The translations under genes were made by a program, and so were the position numbers. A model generated the notes under the pieces. The model saw nothing but the letters and a program-made list of their open reading frames with translations, was not told the DNA's origin and did not search any database. A DNA stretch of 64,000 nt from Penium margaritaceum (taxonomy: Eukaryota > Streptophyta > Zygnematophyceae > Desmidiales > Peniaceae): NCBI GenBank assembly GCA_023375785.1, contig SZWC01003878.1, forward strand, positions 119,567 through 183,566, given 5' to 3'. Positions within the stretch are counted from its first letter, which is position 1. Every line of letters starts with the position of its first letter. Below are positions 44,350 to 56,285 of this stretch, piece after piece.

Positions 44350-46254
44350 GATTAAGCTCCCGAAAACTGGCAAATGGTGCCAGTACAACAGGCCGTGAAG
44401 AACAGTGGTGTGGCAGGGAGAGCGGCTGCGCAGGCTAACGCAGCGGCGAGCTCCAACACTGAGTCGGAGACGTCCGAGGCCTCTGAAAACAGCTCAGAGG
44501 CCAGTGGCTCTTCAAAAGAAGAAAACTTAACTTCAGGAAAGCCAGCAGCACAGGAGCAATAACATCGTGAAGATCCACCAGCAATGCAACGTCACAGCAC
44601 ACGACAAAGAAAACAAACTCCAAAGTACGACGCTGACATCGGATGTTGGACTGGACTGAACTGGTCCTGTTTGGCTCAGGGAGAGCCACTCACTATGGCT
44701 GAGGCGTTGGCAAGGCCCGATGCGGCCAAGTGGAAGGAGGCGGTGGACAGCGAGCTTGCGTCCATCGAAGAAAATGGCACATGGGTGCTGGTGGACAGAC
44801 CCGCTAACGCTCATGTGGTGGGCTCAAAGTGGGTGCTTAGGTTGAAGTGGAAGTAAGATGATAGCATCGACAAGTACAAGGCAAGGGTCGTGGCAAAAGG
44901 ATTCTCACAGCGTGCAGGGTTTGAGTACGATGAGACCTTCGCACCGGTTGTTACGTTTGCCTCAATCAGGTCCCTGCTTGCCGTTGCTGCCGCCAAAGAC
45001 CTTGAGATCCACCAGATGGATGTAAAGACAGCTTTCCTTTACGGGAAGCTCGACAAGGAGGTGCTAATGGAGGTACCTGAAGGTGTCAAAGCACCCAAGG
45101 GTAAGGTGTGCAAGCTGGTGAAGGCGTTGTACGGGCTGAAACAGGCCCCACGGATCTGGTACAAGGAGATGGACAGCTTCATGGCTGAGATCGCCTTTGC
45201 ACATTGCAAGAATGACCCCAGCGTCTATGTGCGAAAGGACGAACGTGGCTTGCTACTCGTGGCGTTGTACGTGGACGATCTCATCATGTGTTCTTCCTCG
45301 CAGGAGGCCCTTACGGACCTCAAGAAAAATTTGGCCAGCAAGTTTAAGATGAAGGATATGGGACCTCTCGAGTACTACCTCAGGATTGCTGTTCACCGCA
45401 ACCGCAGAGCAAGCACCATCGAGCTCAACCAGACCAAGTACATCATGGACGTCTTGAAGTGCTCCAACATGGAGGATTGCAAACCCGTCAGCACGCCCAT
45501 GCCCTCCCACTGCAAGCTCTCCTCCTCTATGTCATCAAGCAACGAGGCAGACCGGCGGGAGATGCAAAACATTCCATACCAGTCCGCCGTTGGGAGCCTC
45601 ATGTATGCAATGGTGGGAACACGACCTGACATTGCTTATGCAGTGGGTTAGGTGAGCAGGTTTGTGGCCAACCCTGGGCCAGAATATTGGCAAGTGGTGA
45701 AGGGGATTTTTTGCTACCTCAAAAAGACTCGGCACGTTGGACTTAGGTTTGAAGGTCTAGAAGGATCAGACTTGCTGCGACTGACATGCTACACTGACGC
45801 GGACTGGGGAGGACGGATTGATGACAGGAAGTCAACCTCAAGGTTTGTCTGTCTTCTCAACGGTGGTGCGGTCTCGTGGGCAAGCAGGAAGCAGGACACC
45901 GTCTCACTTTCTACTGCTGAGGCGGAGTACATTGCACTCTCCAAAGTGTGCAAGGAAACACAGTGGCTTCGCAGTTTGCTCGATGAGATCAAAGCACCAC
46001 AAGAGGAAACAACCATCATCCGCATCGACAACCAAAGTGCCATGGCTATGGCAGAGGACGACATGATCTCCCGGCGTACAAAGCACATTGATATTCGGTA
46101 CCACTACTCACGTGACCTTGTTGCCAAGGGTGTCGTGGAACTGGAGCACGTCGCAACCAAGAAAATGTTTGCGGACTTCTTGACAAAGCCGCTAGACAGC
46201 GACTTGCATGTTGCTCGAGGAGTCGGCATGGTGGATGCAAGACATGAGGACTAA
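44350..46254 (+). mobile_element. Copia-4 reverse transcriptase and RNase H region
   Basis: Resumes after Gypsy-2 with a Ser/Glu-rich linker, then RT motifs NGTWVLVDRPANAHVVGSKW, VAKGFSQRAGFEYDETFAP, YGLKQAPRIWYKEM and LYVDDLIMCSS, and RNase H with CYTDADWGGR, STAEAEYIALSKVCKETQWL and DNQSAMAM. Few breaks. Confidence 0.9.
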
Positions 46255-46352
46255 AGATCAAGAAAATTGACATGCGCAAACACAACCTAGAGCTACAGGT
46301 TCATGCTGAAGAAAACTACCATAGCAGGTGGCCCAAGGTGCAAGGGAGAGAT

Positions 46353-47043
46353 TGTTGTTCTTCTATGCCCCATGGCCACTGCTATGGCTTGACGGACAGG
46401 TTGTGCATGCATTGCTCCCTTGGAGTAAGTCCCCCAAACATTGTTTGTGGTGCAAGTCCAAGCGAGACACCAGAAGTGTAGCGCAACGGATAGCATATTG
46501 GACTTAGGGACAACAGGTCCTGCGATCGAGCCTTGATGTGCGCAGGATGTTTTTTGACCTTCCTGCACAGGGGGGAAGTTTCTCAGATATTCCTCCATGC
46601 ATGAGATGAGTGTGCCACTTGGCGTTCAGTGGATGCGCCAATTGGTGGACTGGTGAGGTGGTGTGGAGTGACCACCCCAAAAGTACCACTACCCACACAC
46701 CTTAGAAGCCAGGCCTAGGACTATATGTACCAGGCTCATTTCTCATTCTAATTACACAATCTGGCCTTAGATGCTCCTCACAGAGTTGTCCAAATAAGGA
46801 ACAGTATAAAGAAGACACTGGTTGGTCTAAGCCCCAGGAGTTAGTCTTTGACTAGCACCTCGCGCGAAAGTGACCAAGTGTTAAGTGGACACGGTTGCTA
46901 GCAAGTGATTGCCTAGGAATTGCTCAGTGTGGAACCGTGATCCTGAGGGTGATATCTTCTCCTAGCTGAAATGCTAGGAGCGGACGGCAGGTGCTATTGT
47001 GTCGGCCCTGTTTTCTAGTCCGTTTGCCTCAGGCCGGTTGACA
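46353..47043 (+). repeat. Copia-4 3' LTR
   Basis: 691 bp, preceded by GCAAGGGAGAGAT, the same purine tract as Copia-3, and followed by CCAAC. Confidence 0.93.
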
Positions 47044-47892
47044 CCAACAACCTTCATGGCGACGTTGAACAGCATTTTCAGCCCATAACTTGACAATTTT
47101 GGCGTGTTGTACCTCGAGTGCATTTTGACGTATAGCCGCACCTCGGAAGAGCACGACGGACACCTCCAAAAATTCCTCAATGCTTTACAAAAATAGAATT
47201 TTTCAGAAAACTCCCAAGTGCTCCTTGGTCACCGCTCCATCGAGTTTTTCGGTCATATCATCAATGGCGAACGGATCACCATGCATCCAAAAAGGTGGCA
47301 GCAGGTGCTGATTGGAAAGCACCAACGAAAGTCTGAGACTTTCAACTTTCCCCCCGCTTTTGCAATTACTACTGGCGTTTCGAATGGGATTACACCTGAG
47401 TGTCAATGCCTCTTTCTCATCTCACTCGAAAAGAAAATGTGTGGCGGTGGGGAGAGAGCAAACAAGATGCGTTCACTGCTTTACGTTACGCTTTGACCTC
47501 GGCACCATCCCTACGATTAGCCAATCCAACGGCTGACTACGTCATAGCTACGGATGCTTCCGATCGAGCCATCGGCACGGTCCTCCAACAACATCACAAC
47601 AACAGAGAGTAACCTGTCACACACATGTGGCAAAAGCTGCAGGGACCGGGACTCAACTAGGCCGTCAACGAGAAGGAGATGCTGGTGGTTGAATATCAGT
47701 CAACGTCAAACCCGATGGATGGAATTCCTCCAATCCGGGTTCAACCACGATATCGTGTATCGGCCGAGAAAATCCAACCCAGCAGACGCACTCAGCCGCC
47801 GACCAGATCTGATGGCCGAGGTAGTAACACTACAGTTACAGCAAGATTCGTACCTCAAGTAGTTGTTTACACGAGGTTATGACCATCATGGC
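47044..47892 (+). mobile_element. Gypsy-1 RT end and RNase H region
   Basis: FFGHIINGERITMHP, then YVIATDASDRAIGTVLQQ (RNase H opening) and YRPRKSNPADALSRRPD (RNase H end) lie in order on the plus strand. Copia-4 ends just before, with its TSD copy CCAAC at 47044-47048; Gypsy-3 begins at 47893. Confidence 0.8.
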
Positions 47893-48651
47893 TGTGAACC
47901 GCGTGCGGTGTGCTAGCCTCAACCGGATGTTGTTGGCACCAACCGGCGGCAACCATGACCAAAATGAGGCCAATGCACACCTTCCTGGGTTTGCAGAAGC
48001 GTAGGGTTGTCTTGGGGGATCATGGGAACACGTGTGACACAGTGGGAGTAAACTGTACTTGTTGTTCAAGTGTCAACATACAAGACTATCTGTACATGAT
48101 GACATATCCTAGGGGACCCGGGGTCGCCGAGTTGTGCGTGGCTCTGTATGGGCCGAGGATGAGTGTTATTGCCTTAGCATCATGTAGCTCCTCTTCCCCG
48201 ATTTCCAATGGACTAAGAATCACATCATTCCATGGAGGAATGAATGAGATATGACCATTTCCGTAACCCACGACAATGTGTCTCTTGCAGCACCACTAGC
48301 GACGGTGACGGCTGCCCGAAGCGCCCTTTCTGGGTATAAGACATCGGGACGCCATTATGAAGCAAACTTGACCCTCAATGATCCTTGACTCATTGAATAG
48401 CTGGGCCCCAAGGAACGCTTCGGCCTTGTTGGGTTTTCCGAGGGTCGAACCTTGGTTCTTGGGGATGAATTCCCGTCACCTGTTTTCTCCTCGGCCGGTC
48501 CAATCTTTGGCTGGGCATAACTTCCTCAAGTCTTGATGGATCGACCCCGATATCGCACGGTTTTGACTTTAGGTTCTGAATCCACAGTCAGATTGTACAT
48601 TCTAAAAAGCTTCAAGTTGTAATCATTGCCGTTCACACTTTCCGGCTTACA
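47893..48651 (-). repeat. Gypsy-3 3' LTR
   Basis: 759 bp; read on the minus strand it begins TGTAAGCCGG after the tract AAGGAGGGGGTAG (48652-48664). Confidence 0.85.
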
Positions 48652-48659
48652 CTACCCCC

Positions 48660-49960
48660 TCCTTGAGGAGCGAGCTGTCCAGGTTCGCTCTTGATACCAT
48701 CGGAGGATGGCATTCACCCCACCAACATTGAAGTTGCGGTCAGGCTCCTATGAGTTGTGGGCTGCGTCATAGCCCCTCCACTTGACCTGGTACTCCTATC
48801 CACGGCCATGATGACGATGGGAAAGGATGGCCTCTACCTCAAATTCTTCTTTGCCCTCGATGACCACTGGAGGGAGAGGCTCCGAACTGCGGCCAAGAAA
48901 TTGCTCAGCCGGATCATGGTAGAGCTTGAGCTTGGATATTTGGAACACATTTTGGACATGCGTGGAAGGCAAAAGAGCCAACCGCGTCACCACTAGTGTC
49001 TGCATTTTGAGCATCACGAATGGACCAATTCACCGAGTTTCAACTTTTCCGATCGGATCCCGTGTGCACTATTGAGAAGCACGCGGTCACCAACTATGAG
49101 GATTGCGTCTGCACGTCGGCGGTCAGCTTGCAGTTTCTGCTTCTCTTGCACCTTCGCCAATGCATGTCGAATCGCTGTCCAAATCTGCTTGAAGTCAAGT
49201 GTGGTAGACTCCATCGAGGGCAGGATGCTGGCAGAGTGAAAACTGAGAGGCGTGGCGTGTACAGTCCCGTTCACCATCTCAGATGGCGCCTTACTGGTGG
49301 AGGTAGATGTGGCAGAGTTGTGCGCCAGTTCAGCAACCGGCAACTGTTGGTCCCATGTCGTGTCTAGATCACCAACTGTACGGAGGAGCTTCACTAGCGT
49401 CTGGTTCATCCGCTCCGTCTGTCCATCAGTTTGGGGATGAAAACTACTCAAATAGCTGCACCTTGCTACTGTACCGCTCCATGAGTTCTCGCCAGAACTT
49501 ACTCGTGAAGCGCCGGTCACAGTCCCTCACAATGGACCGCGGTACACCATGGAGACGCACCATGTGCTTGAGGAACAGCCGATCTATCTTCCACACTCAC
49601 CATGTTACACGATGAAGTGTGACACCTTGCTGAAGGAATCCACCACCACCAACACCGCATTGTGAGCTGCCGCTGTCTCGGGCAAGCTCGTAATTAAGTC
49701 CATGGGGATGTCTTGCCATGAATGCTCCGGGATGGGCAAGGGTTGGAGGAGACCCTGGGTCTTTGTCCTCCGTGCCTTGTTGCGTTGGCACACGTCACAA
49801 CTCTGACAGAAGTCAGCCACGTCCGAGGACATGGTGGGCCACCAAAAAAAGCGATCCACTGTCTTCAATGTCTTGACAGCAGAGAAGTGGTCGCTCAGGC
49901 CACTATCATGGCACTCCTCCAAAATCAGCTGCCAAAGCGCGGGCACCGTGGGAACCACTA
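48660..49960 (-). mobile_element. Gypsy-3 integrase and chromodomain region
   Basis: Zinc-binding part WWPTMSSDVADFCQSCDVCQRNK near 49800, then core motifs FHPQTDGQTERMNQTL near 49420, and a C-terminal chromodomain-like block (FEVEAILSHR, YQVKWRGYDAAHNS) near 48740-48860. Broken. Confidence 0.85.
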
Positions 49961-50339
49961 TGTGCTACACGCTGTGCCGTTGCCAATACAGCTTCTCAAA
50001 GAAAAATCTCCGTGCGTCGTACTCCCCATGCGCCTCGTATCCCTCCGTGAGAAGCTATATGAGGAAGGCATCCTCGTGGATGGTGAGAGATGCGATTCGC
50101 ATCATTAGGTCTGGTCGCCATTAGAGTGCGTCGGCTGGGTTGATGCGACCTGGACGGTACTCGATCTCGAACGTCGAAGTGCGACTTGAGGTACTCCATC
50201 CAACGCGCTTGCCGCCAGCTGAGGTTTGGCTATGTCTTGAAGTAGTTCAATGCGTCGTGGTCGGTGTAGACCATGCATTTTTGCGCCTTGAGATAGCACT
50301 GCCAGTTCCGCTGCGACCACAGAGAGCATCTCCTTGTCA

Positions 50340-51310
50340 TGGGTGGTCTATTTTAGCTCTGCCCCGTGCAACTTGCGTGAGTAGTAGGCGACTGGCTGCG
50401 GCCCGTTGCCAAAGTGCTGCAAAAGGATTCCACCAATGGCCATGTCCGATGCATCCATCGCCATTTCAAACTCACAGCCGCTGTCGGCCAAGTGTAAGGC
50501 CGGCGTGGAGGTCACAGCCCTTTTGCGATTCTCAAAGGCTTCTTGTCCGCTAACTCCCCAATTCCACTCACAATCCTTGCGAGTGAGATTGGAGAGTGGC
50601 GCTGACACTCCCGCGTAACCAAGGATAAACTTGCGGTAGTAGTTGCAAAGGAACGCTTGCACATCATGTACATTACACAGCTTTGGCCACTCTTACACGG
50701 CCGATGCCTTGCGTGAGTCCATAGCAACATTTTCATCGCCAATTATGTGTCCAAGGAATTCAAAAATTTCCACCGTGAACCCACACTTAGTGAGCTTTAT
50801 AAAAAACTTGTCCTTCCTCAAAATCTCGAGGGCTCTTCACGTGCTCTTCATTCTCCTCTGCCATCCTACTATACACCAAGATGTCGTCAAGGTACACCAC
50901 CATGAAGTCATCCAAGTATGCCTTGAAGATGTTATTCATCGCCGCCATGAGCATGGCCGGCACATTGGTGAACCCGAAAGGCATCACGAGGAACTTGTAG
51001 TAACCATAACGGATAAGTAAGGCTGTCCACATCATCTACTGAGATGAGGATCTTGTGGTACCCTGATCGGAGGTCAATCTTTGTGAAGGAGTGAGCCGCA
51101 CGGAGCTGATTGAAGAGCTCCTTGACTCATGGAAGCGGGCACCGGTTCTTTATGTTCAGCTCGTTTAACCCCGGGTAGTCCACACACATTTGCATCTCCC
51201 CCATGTTTTTGTGCACAAACAAGACAGGTGCATTGCAAGGAAACGAGGAGGGACGGATGAAGCACTGGTCCATCATCTCAGTCAGCTGCTTCTTGAGCTC
51301 CTGTAGCTAC
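50340..51310 (-). mobile_element. Gypsy-3 reverse transcriptase and RNase H region
   Basis: [15 protein letters not shown] and [17 protein letters not shown] near 50860-51010 include the YLDD catalytic motif. FLCNYYRKFILGYAGVSAPLSNLT and the RNase H opening FEMAMDASDMAIGGILLQHF lie near 50430-50650. Broken. Confidence 0.87.
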
Positions 51311-51449
51311 GCCTCGCTCATGCGGTACATTGCACAAACAGGTGGGTGCGCTCCTGGTTTGAGGGCGATGCGATGATCAATGTTCCTCTTATGTGGCAGA
51401 CCCATCGGGAGGGTGTCGAGGAACATGTCCTCGAACTCTGTACAGACCT

Positions 51450-53265
51450 TTCAAAGCCACTCGGGCATAGCGGCAAACTTGACTTGGGCCCCCAGCTGCT
51501 CACGAGTTGCCCCATGCGCCTGAGTAGGCGCAACATCCTCTGGTTCGCCGAAATCGTTATCCATGTCGTGAACAAATGCCAGAAAAATCTGCTCTTTCTT
51601 TCGAATTGCACGCTTGAGCTGCGCCAAGTTCAGCATTATCGGCGCCGATTCCTCCTTGCAAGGTACCGACTGCTGTGACGTGCTCTCCCCACAAGTCTCC
51701 TCCTCCGCGGCCTCTTTCTCAGACCACGTCGGCAGGGGATACTCTTTGTCTATGAGGTTGACTGAGACGATACGTGCCTCCCACTGGACAGCGGGGTTGT
51801 ACTTATGGAGGAATTCACAACCGAGGATCACATCGTAATCCTTCATTTGGGACACCCTATATAGGGTCATTATGCGAAGCTTCAATACACAAATGGAGAG
51901 GGGATGGGTCAGGGACCCCACTTCAATCGTGCCATCCAGTTGGTTAGCGGTCCGCTTCTTGCTCGTGAGCGCAAGGCCCCACTTCCACGCACATTCCATG
52001 CTCAGAAAACTGTGGCTTGCGCCACAATTGAGCAGACTTCCCACCTTCCCCTTGACGCCTTTCACTGGCGCCAAAAAGAGATGTGCGGGCTGCTCCTCCT
52101 CATACCCCAAATCACATGCCTTGGCCTCGGAAACCCCCTTAATTGCCGCAAGGCATTCGGGTGGGCGGTCAACCGGCGGTTTGGGCTGAGAGGAGCCAAG
52201 AGTAACGCCATCTTCTCCCGGCTCTCCACGTTTCCTGACTCCTTTGTTTCTTTTTTTTTTCCTTTGTGGCTTCCTTCCCCTTCCCTTGTCGCTCACCCTT
52301 GCCATCGCCCTTCTTAGGACGCCAACAGTCACTCGTAATGTGGCCAGGCTTGCCACAGTTGTGACACTTACACTGTTGCAATGCTCCAATCTCCATGAGC
52401 AGGTCTTTGCTCTCGACTCGCTTCTCGTAACCACCACCAAAAGAGTTGTAGGCATGAGCCTAGTGCACACGCGAGTCGTACCGATCTACTACTGCGATCA
52501 TCCCCGGCAGGTCTTTGTTGAGATCGTGCATCACTGTCACAGCACGGGCATCGTCCTCGAGGCCGTTGCTCTAGTTGAAGCACAATATGTTGGAGTCAAA
52601 GCCACAATTGGCGACGAACTCACAAAACCTATGGGTGTAGTCCGCGATGCCGCCAGTTTGGAGAAGTTGACGTAGCTTGGCACGCGCGTTGTTCCTCACG
52701 TGACCCACACTGAAGTGCTTGATGAACAACTCCGTGAACTCCTTCCACGAGGTGGGCCATTTTAGGGTAGGCTCGCCACTACTGCAGGTTGGAGCCAATG
52801 GGGTTAAGAGTCTGGTCGTGTCCGCAATGCCGGCGACCATGGCTACTCCACTACCATTTGGATTGGATCGCATTACATTGGCCCACCAATCCAACGATGC
52901 CCCTCTCAATAGGGTCACGGCATAGTCACGGCGTGCCTAGTACTTTGAGGCATCCACGCCAATGGCGGTGAAGTACAGCTCTAGTCTGAGAATCCAAGCA
53001 TGCGAAGCTAGCTCCTCCTTCCTTGATGGGTCAAACAGCTCCGGCTTGGAAGAGTTCGGGACGTCCACCGTAGGTCCGTTTGCATTGCCACTGGTGTTTT
53101 CACGGGACGCTTCGTGAACTCTTGATTGAGGTACGAGTTTTTCTTCTCCAATAGGTGCATCTTGGCCTGCATGTTGGCGAGCAAATTTTGCAATGCTGCG
53201 GCTGCTGTTACTTCACCTTGATCGTCAAACGCTGCGGCCATCGGGAACGTGTCAGATGAAGTCAT
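51450..53265 (-). mobile_element. Gypsy-3 gag and protease region
   Basis: Gag begins MTSSDTFPMAAAFDDQGEV with a coiled-coil stretch, has WKEFTELFIKHFSVG and a CCHC knuckle CHNCGKPGHITSDC near 52340, then a Lys-rich linker. The protease-like LLNCGASHSFLS near 52060 and YDVILGCEFLHKYNP near 51820 follow. Confidence 0.83.
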
Positions 53266-53448
53266 CTTTGCATCCGGTACGACTTCTTCCTCAACGGGTC
53301 CTCCGGTTACAGCTTGTCACCGGAGTGCGTGGTTGGCCTTGGGCATGAATCTGCCAAAGAGGCGAGATGCGTGATGGTCTACGTTGACAATGAGGGATTG
53401 CCACGGAGGTGATTGTGTCCCTGAGCCAATGGTGGCTCTAACACCAAG

Positions 53449-53549
53449 TGTGAACCGGGCGACGTGTGCTAGCCTCAACAAGATGGTGTAGGTACCAACC
53501 GACGGCAACGGCCACCAAAGGGAGGCCAATGCACACCTTCTTGGGTTTG
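53449..53549 (-). repeat. Gypsy-3 5' LTR (visible part)
   Basis: About 100 bases matching 47893-48000 before the gap. Confidence 0.8.
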
Positions 53550-54230
53550 NNNNNNNNNNNNNNNNNNNNNNNNNNNNNNNNNNNNNNNNNNNNNNNNNNN
53601 NNNNNNNNNNNNNNNNNNNNNNNNNNNNNNNNNNNNNNNNNNNNNNNNNNNNNNNNNNNNNNNNNNNNNNNNNNNNNNNNNNNNNNNNNNNNNNNNNNNN
53701 NNNNNNNNNNNNNNNNNNNNNNNNNNNNNNNNNNNNNNNNNNNNNNNNNNNNNNNNNNNNNNNNNNNNNNNNNNNNNNNNNNNNNNNNNNNNNNNNNNNN
53801 NNNNNNNNNNNNNNNNNNNNNNNNNNNNNNNNNNNNNNNNNNNNNNNNNNNNNNNNNNNNNNNNNNNNNNNNNNNNNNNNNNNNNNNNNNNNNNNNNNNN
53901 NNNNNNNNNNNNNNNNNNNNNNNNNNNNNNNNNNNNNNNNNNNNNNNNNNNNNNNNNNNNNNNNNNNNNNNNNNNNNNNNNNNNNNNNNNNNNNNNNNNN
54001 NNNNNNNNNNNNNNNNNNNNNNNNNNNNNNNNNNNNNNNNNNNNNNNNNNNNNNNNNNNNNNNNNNNNNNNNNNNNNNNNNNNNNNNNNNNNNNNNNNNN
54101 NNNNNNNNNNNNNNNNNNNNNNNNNNNNNNNNNNNNNNNNNNNNNNNNNNNNNNNNNNNNNNNNNNNNNNNNNNNNNNNNNNNNNNNNNNNNNNNNNNNN
54201 NNNNNNNNNNNNNNNNNNNNNNNNNNNNNN
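53550..54230. other. assembly gap, 681 N
   Basis: Hides the outer end of the Gypsy-3 5' LTR, its TSD and a little Gypsy-1 integrase sequence. Confidence 0.9.
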
Positions 54231-55370
54231 CACTATTGGTTGGATTGTATGCACACCAACGTGGCCATCTTCTGCAAATTTTGCGACAAGTGTCACCGAC
54301 AAAAATCCCGTTGAATGCGGCCACCTAGACTTCTTTAGCCACTCCCCATTCTGACAGAACCGTGGAGCAAAATCTCCATGGACTTTGTCACCGGATTACT
54401 TGTCACGCCCAAGGGACTTGACGCAATCCTGTTGGTGGTTGATAGGTTTTTTAAATGTCTCACTTTATTCCTAAGTTGACCACCGTCACCACCAAAGGAC
54501 TAATGTAGCTATTTCTAAACAATATCGTACAACTACACGACGTGCTGAGAACCATCACAACGACAGGGACGGTGGATTCACCAGCCATTTTTGGTGCGAC
54601 TTGATGACTCGCCACAAAAGTCGGATCCAGCTTTCAACGACGTTCAATGCTCAAACCTATGGATTGGACACACAAAATCCCAACTGCCAATATGGCATAC
54701 AATTTGGTGATATCCACCGCAGCCGGTAAAACTCCGTTTGAAGTGGTGTATGGAAAACTTTCCACCACACAAGCTAGAGCAACATCCTCGTAATTGATGT
54801 CCAACGCCGCAACTTCTCCACCATATGGGATGAAATGCAGCAGACACTCATGAATACACAAGCATCAATGAAATGAGCAGCGGACCCACATCGTAGCAAC
54901 GAAGTGTTCGCTGCTGGCGACAGAGTTTGCCTTAGTTTAGCAAACATCAAAGTTGCACAGCCGACTATTTCAAGATTAAACACCAATGGTTGGGACATGT
55001 TTGAGATTGAGCGCATGCAAACCCTTGTGGTCACGTGACTCAAAATCCCTGACACGATGCAAATTCACCCAGTGTTCCATGTCAGGTAACTCAACCACTA
55101 GCGAGACCGCGGCAAAAACTTCCGCGGTAGAGATTCTCCTCCCCATCCACCTATACAAGTAGATGAGGACACAGAGTATGTTATCAAGGACATCCTTGGC
55201 CATCTATGAGGTGGCAACAGGATAGAATACCGTGTCAAGTGGCACGGCTATGACGCCGCACTTAACATCTAGGAACCCTACGACAACCTTCACGACGTCG
55301 ATCTTTTGATTGACAGATACTACCACCATCACCGGGCCACAATTGTACGCATGCTGGGATGTTGTAGCTA
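54231..55370 (+). mobile_element. Gypsy-1 integrase and chromodomain remnant
   Basis: It opens in the integrase zinc-binding region (CKFCDKCHRQKS). The catalytic core is recognisable in fragments. Near 55150-55330 there is a chromodomain-like block (YVIKDILGH, YRVKWHGYD). A purine tract, AAGCGGGAGGAAG, ends at 55384 against the 3' LTR. Coding parts are badly degraded. Confidence 0.75.
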
Positions 55371-55384
55371 AAAGCGGGAGGAAG

Positions 55385-55885
55385 TGTTACATACTAGACG
55401 TACATTAGTCCCTTATCTTTCTAAATGGGTATTTCTGTCATTACACAAACAACCCACCACGTACCGAGAACCCAGTTTTCACTCTAATGGTCGAGGGAGG
55501 TTCGGCTGATTTCCCTCGCCCCGTGGTGATCCTTCGCACACCTTCTGACAACTTCAACCACTTTCGAGAATCGACAACAGAAGTGTTACGACCTTTTGAT
55601 CAACTTCTTGTAAAGATGCATCTCACATCTTTGCCGTGACTCTTTGAAGCCCCCTGATTCCCTGGCAGAGCTTCTTGATCTAACCACTCATGACGTGACT
55701 CCACATGCGTTACTCCACAATCAACTCGACAATCCTGACCATGCCCCATTTGTAACTTGACACTTGTATATATGTGTTCAATCACTTTGACACTTGTCAA
55801 CAAAGTGCACTTCCTGCAAAGTCTCAACCGTGTTCCATCTCGCAAATTCTACCTGTTCACCATCTATGCTACTTTTGGCATAACA
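55385..55885 (+). repeat. Gypsy-1 3' LTR
   Basis: TGTTACATACTAGACG to GGCATAACA, 501 bp, preceded by a polypurine tract and followed by GATAC. It pairs with 4199-4746. Confidence 0.85.
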
Positions 55886-55890
55886 GATAC

Positions 55891-56285
55891 TCGGGCTCGT
55901 GTATTTTTCTGCCGATCCCTGCATCGTTGTGACTTGCATCAGGGAATTTTGAAGGAACTGCATGATTATCTCGGGTACTGATCCTTAGGGGGCCACCGTG
56001 TCAGATTCTGGCTGTGCACTGGTGAGAAGCCATCCTCGGGTAATTCCAAAAGGTTGGGCTCGACCCCCAGGTGTCGGTGTATGCTTACTCAAGCGTCTGC
56101 TCATTGTGGATCTGTGCTTAACGGTCTTACACTCTCACCCCCTCAACTCTGATCTCTTGTCTCTATTCTTACAGAACCTTTACAAGTCAAGTGCTTACCA
56201 CATTCATGACGGGTAACGCCCTCTAGCTTGCACTCACACATCCACAGTCTGTATTCTAGCTTGCAAGTAACACATCCTGGCAACA
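55891..56285 (+). repeat. Copia-6 5' LTR, right fragment
   Basis: This directly follows the Gypsy-1 TSD copy (GATAC 55886-55890) and ends CAACA, followed by ACTGGTATTAGAGC, a diverged initiator tRNA-Met primer site at 56286-56299. Total LTR would be about 500 bp. Confidence 0.55.

Larger units (their letters stand above)
35144..47043 (+). mobile_element. Copia-4, LTR retrotransposon in the Gypsy-1 RT, carrying Gypsy-2
   Basis: LTRs of 691 bp (35414-36104 and 46353-47043) with perfect TSD CCAAC (35139-35143, repeated by the assembly at 35409-35413, and 47044-47048). Half-tRNA primer site, gag and pol are in Copia order; pol is split by Gypsy-2 at 38956-44344. LTRs differ by about 3-4 percent by eye. 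About five breaks in the coding parts. Close relative of Copia-3. Confidence 0.92.
47893..54230 (-). mobile_element. Gypsy-3, chromodomain-type LTR retrotransposon in Gypsy-1
   Basis: The left (3') LTR is 47893-48651, the right (5') LTR starts at 53449 and runs into an N gap. The LTR termini (TGTGAACCG on the plus strand) and parts of the body resemble Gypsy-2. Chromodomain, integrase, RNase H, RT, protease and gag lie left to right on the minus strand. Primer site CTTGGTGTTAGAGCC follows the 5' LTR. Eight to ten breaks. The right boundary and TSD are hidden by the gap; left flank is ATGGC. Confidence 0.85.
4199..55885 (+). mobile_element. Gypsy-1, chromodomain-type (chromovirus) LTR retrotransposon, split by five insertions
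   Basis: The 5' LTR is at 4199-4746 plus four bases at 11943-11946, and the 3' LTR at 55385-55885. Flanking GATGC (4194-4198) and GATAC (55886-55890) look like one TSD with a mismatch. Between the insertions lie, in order and on one strand, primer site, gag, protease, RT, RNase H, integrase and chromodomain, totalling roughly 5.7 kb of own sequence. LTRs differ by perhaps a quarter of positions by eye, so it is old; the coding parts are broken in many places. The insertions are Copia-1, Copia-2, Copia-5, Copia-4 and Gypsy-3. Confidence 0.8.
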
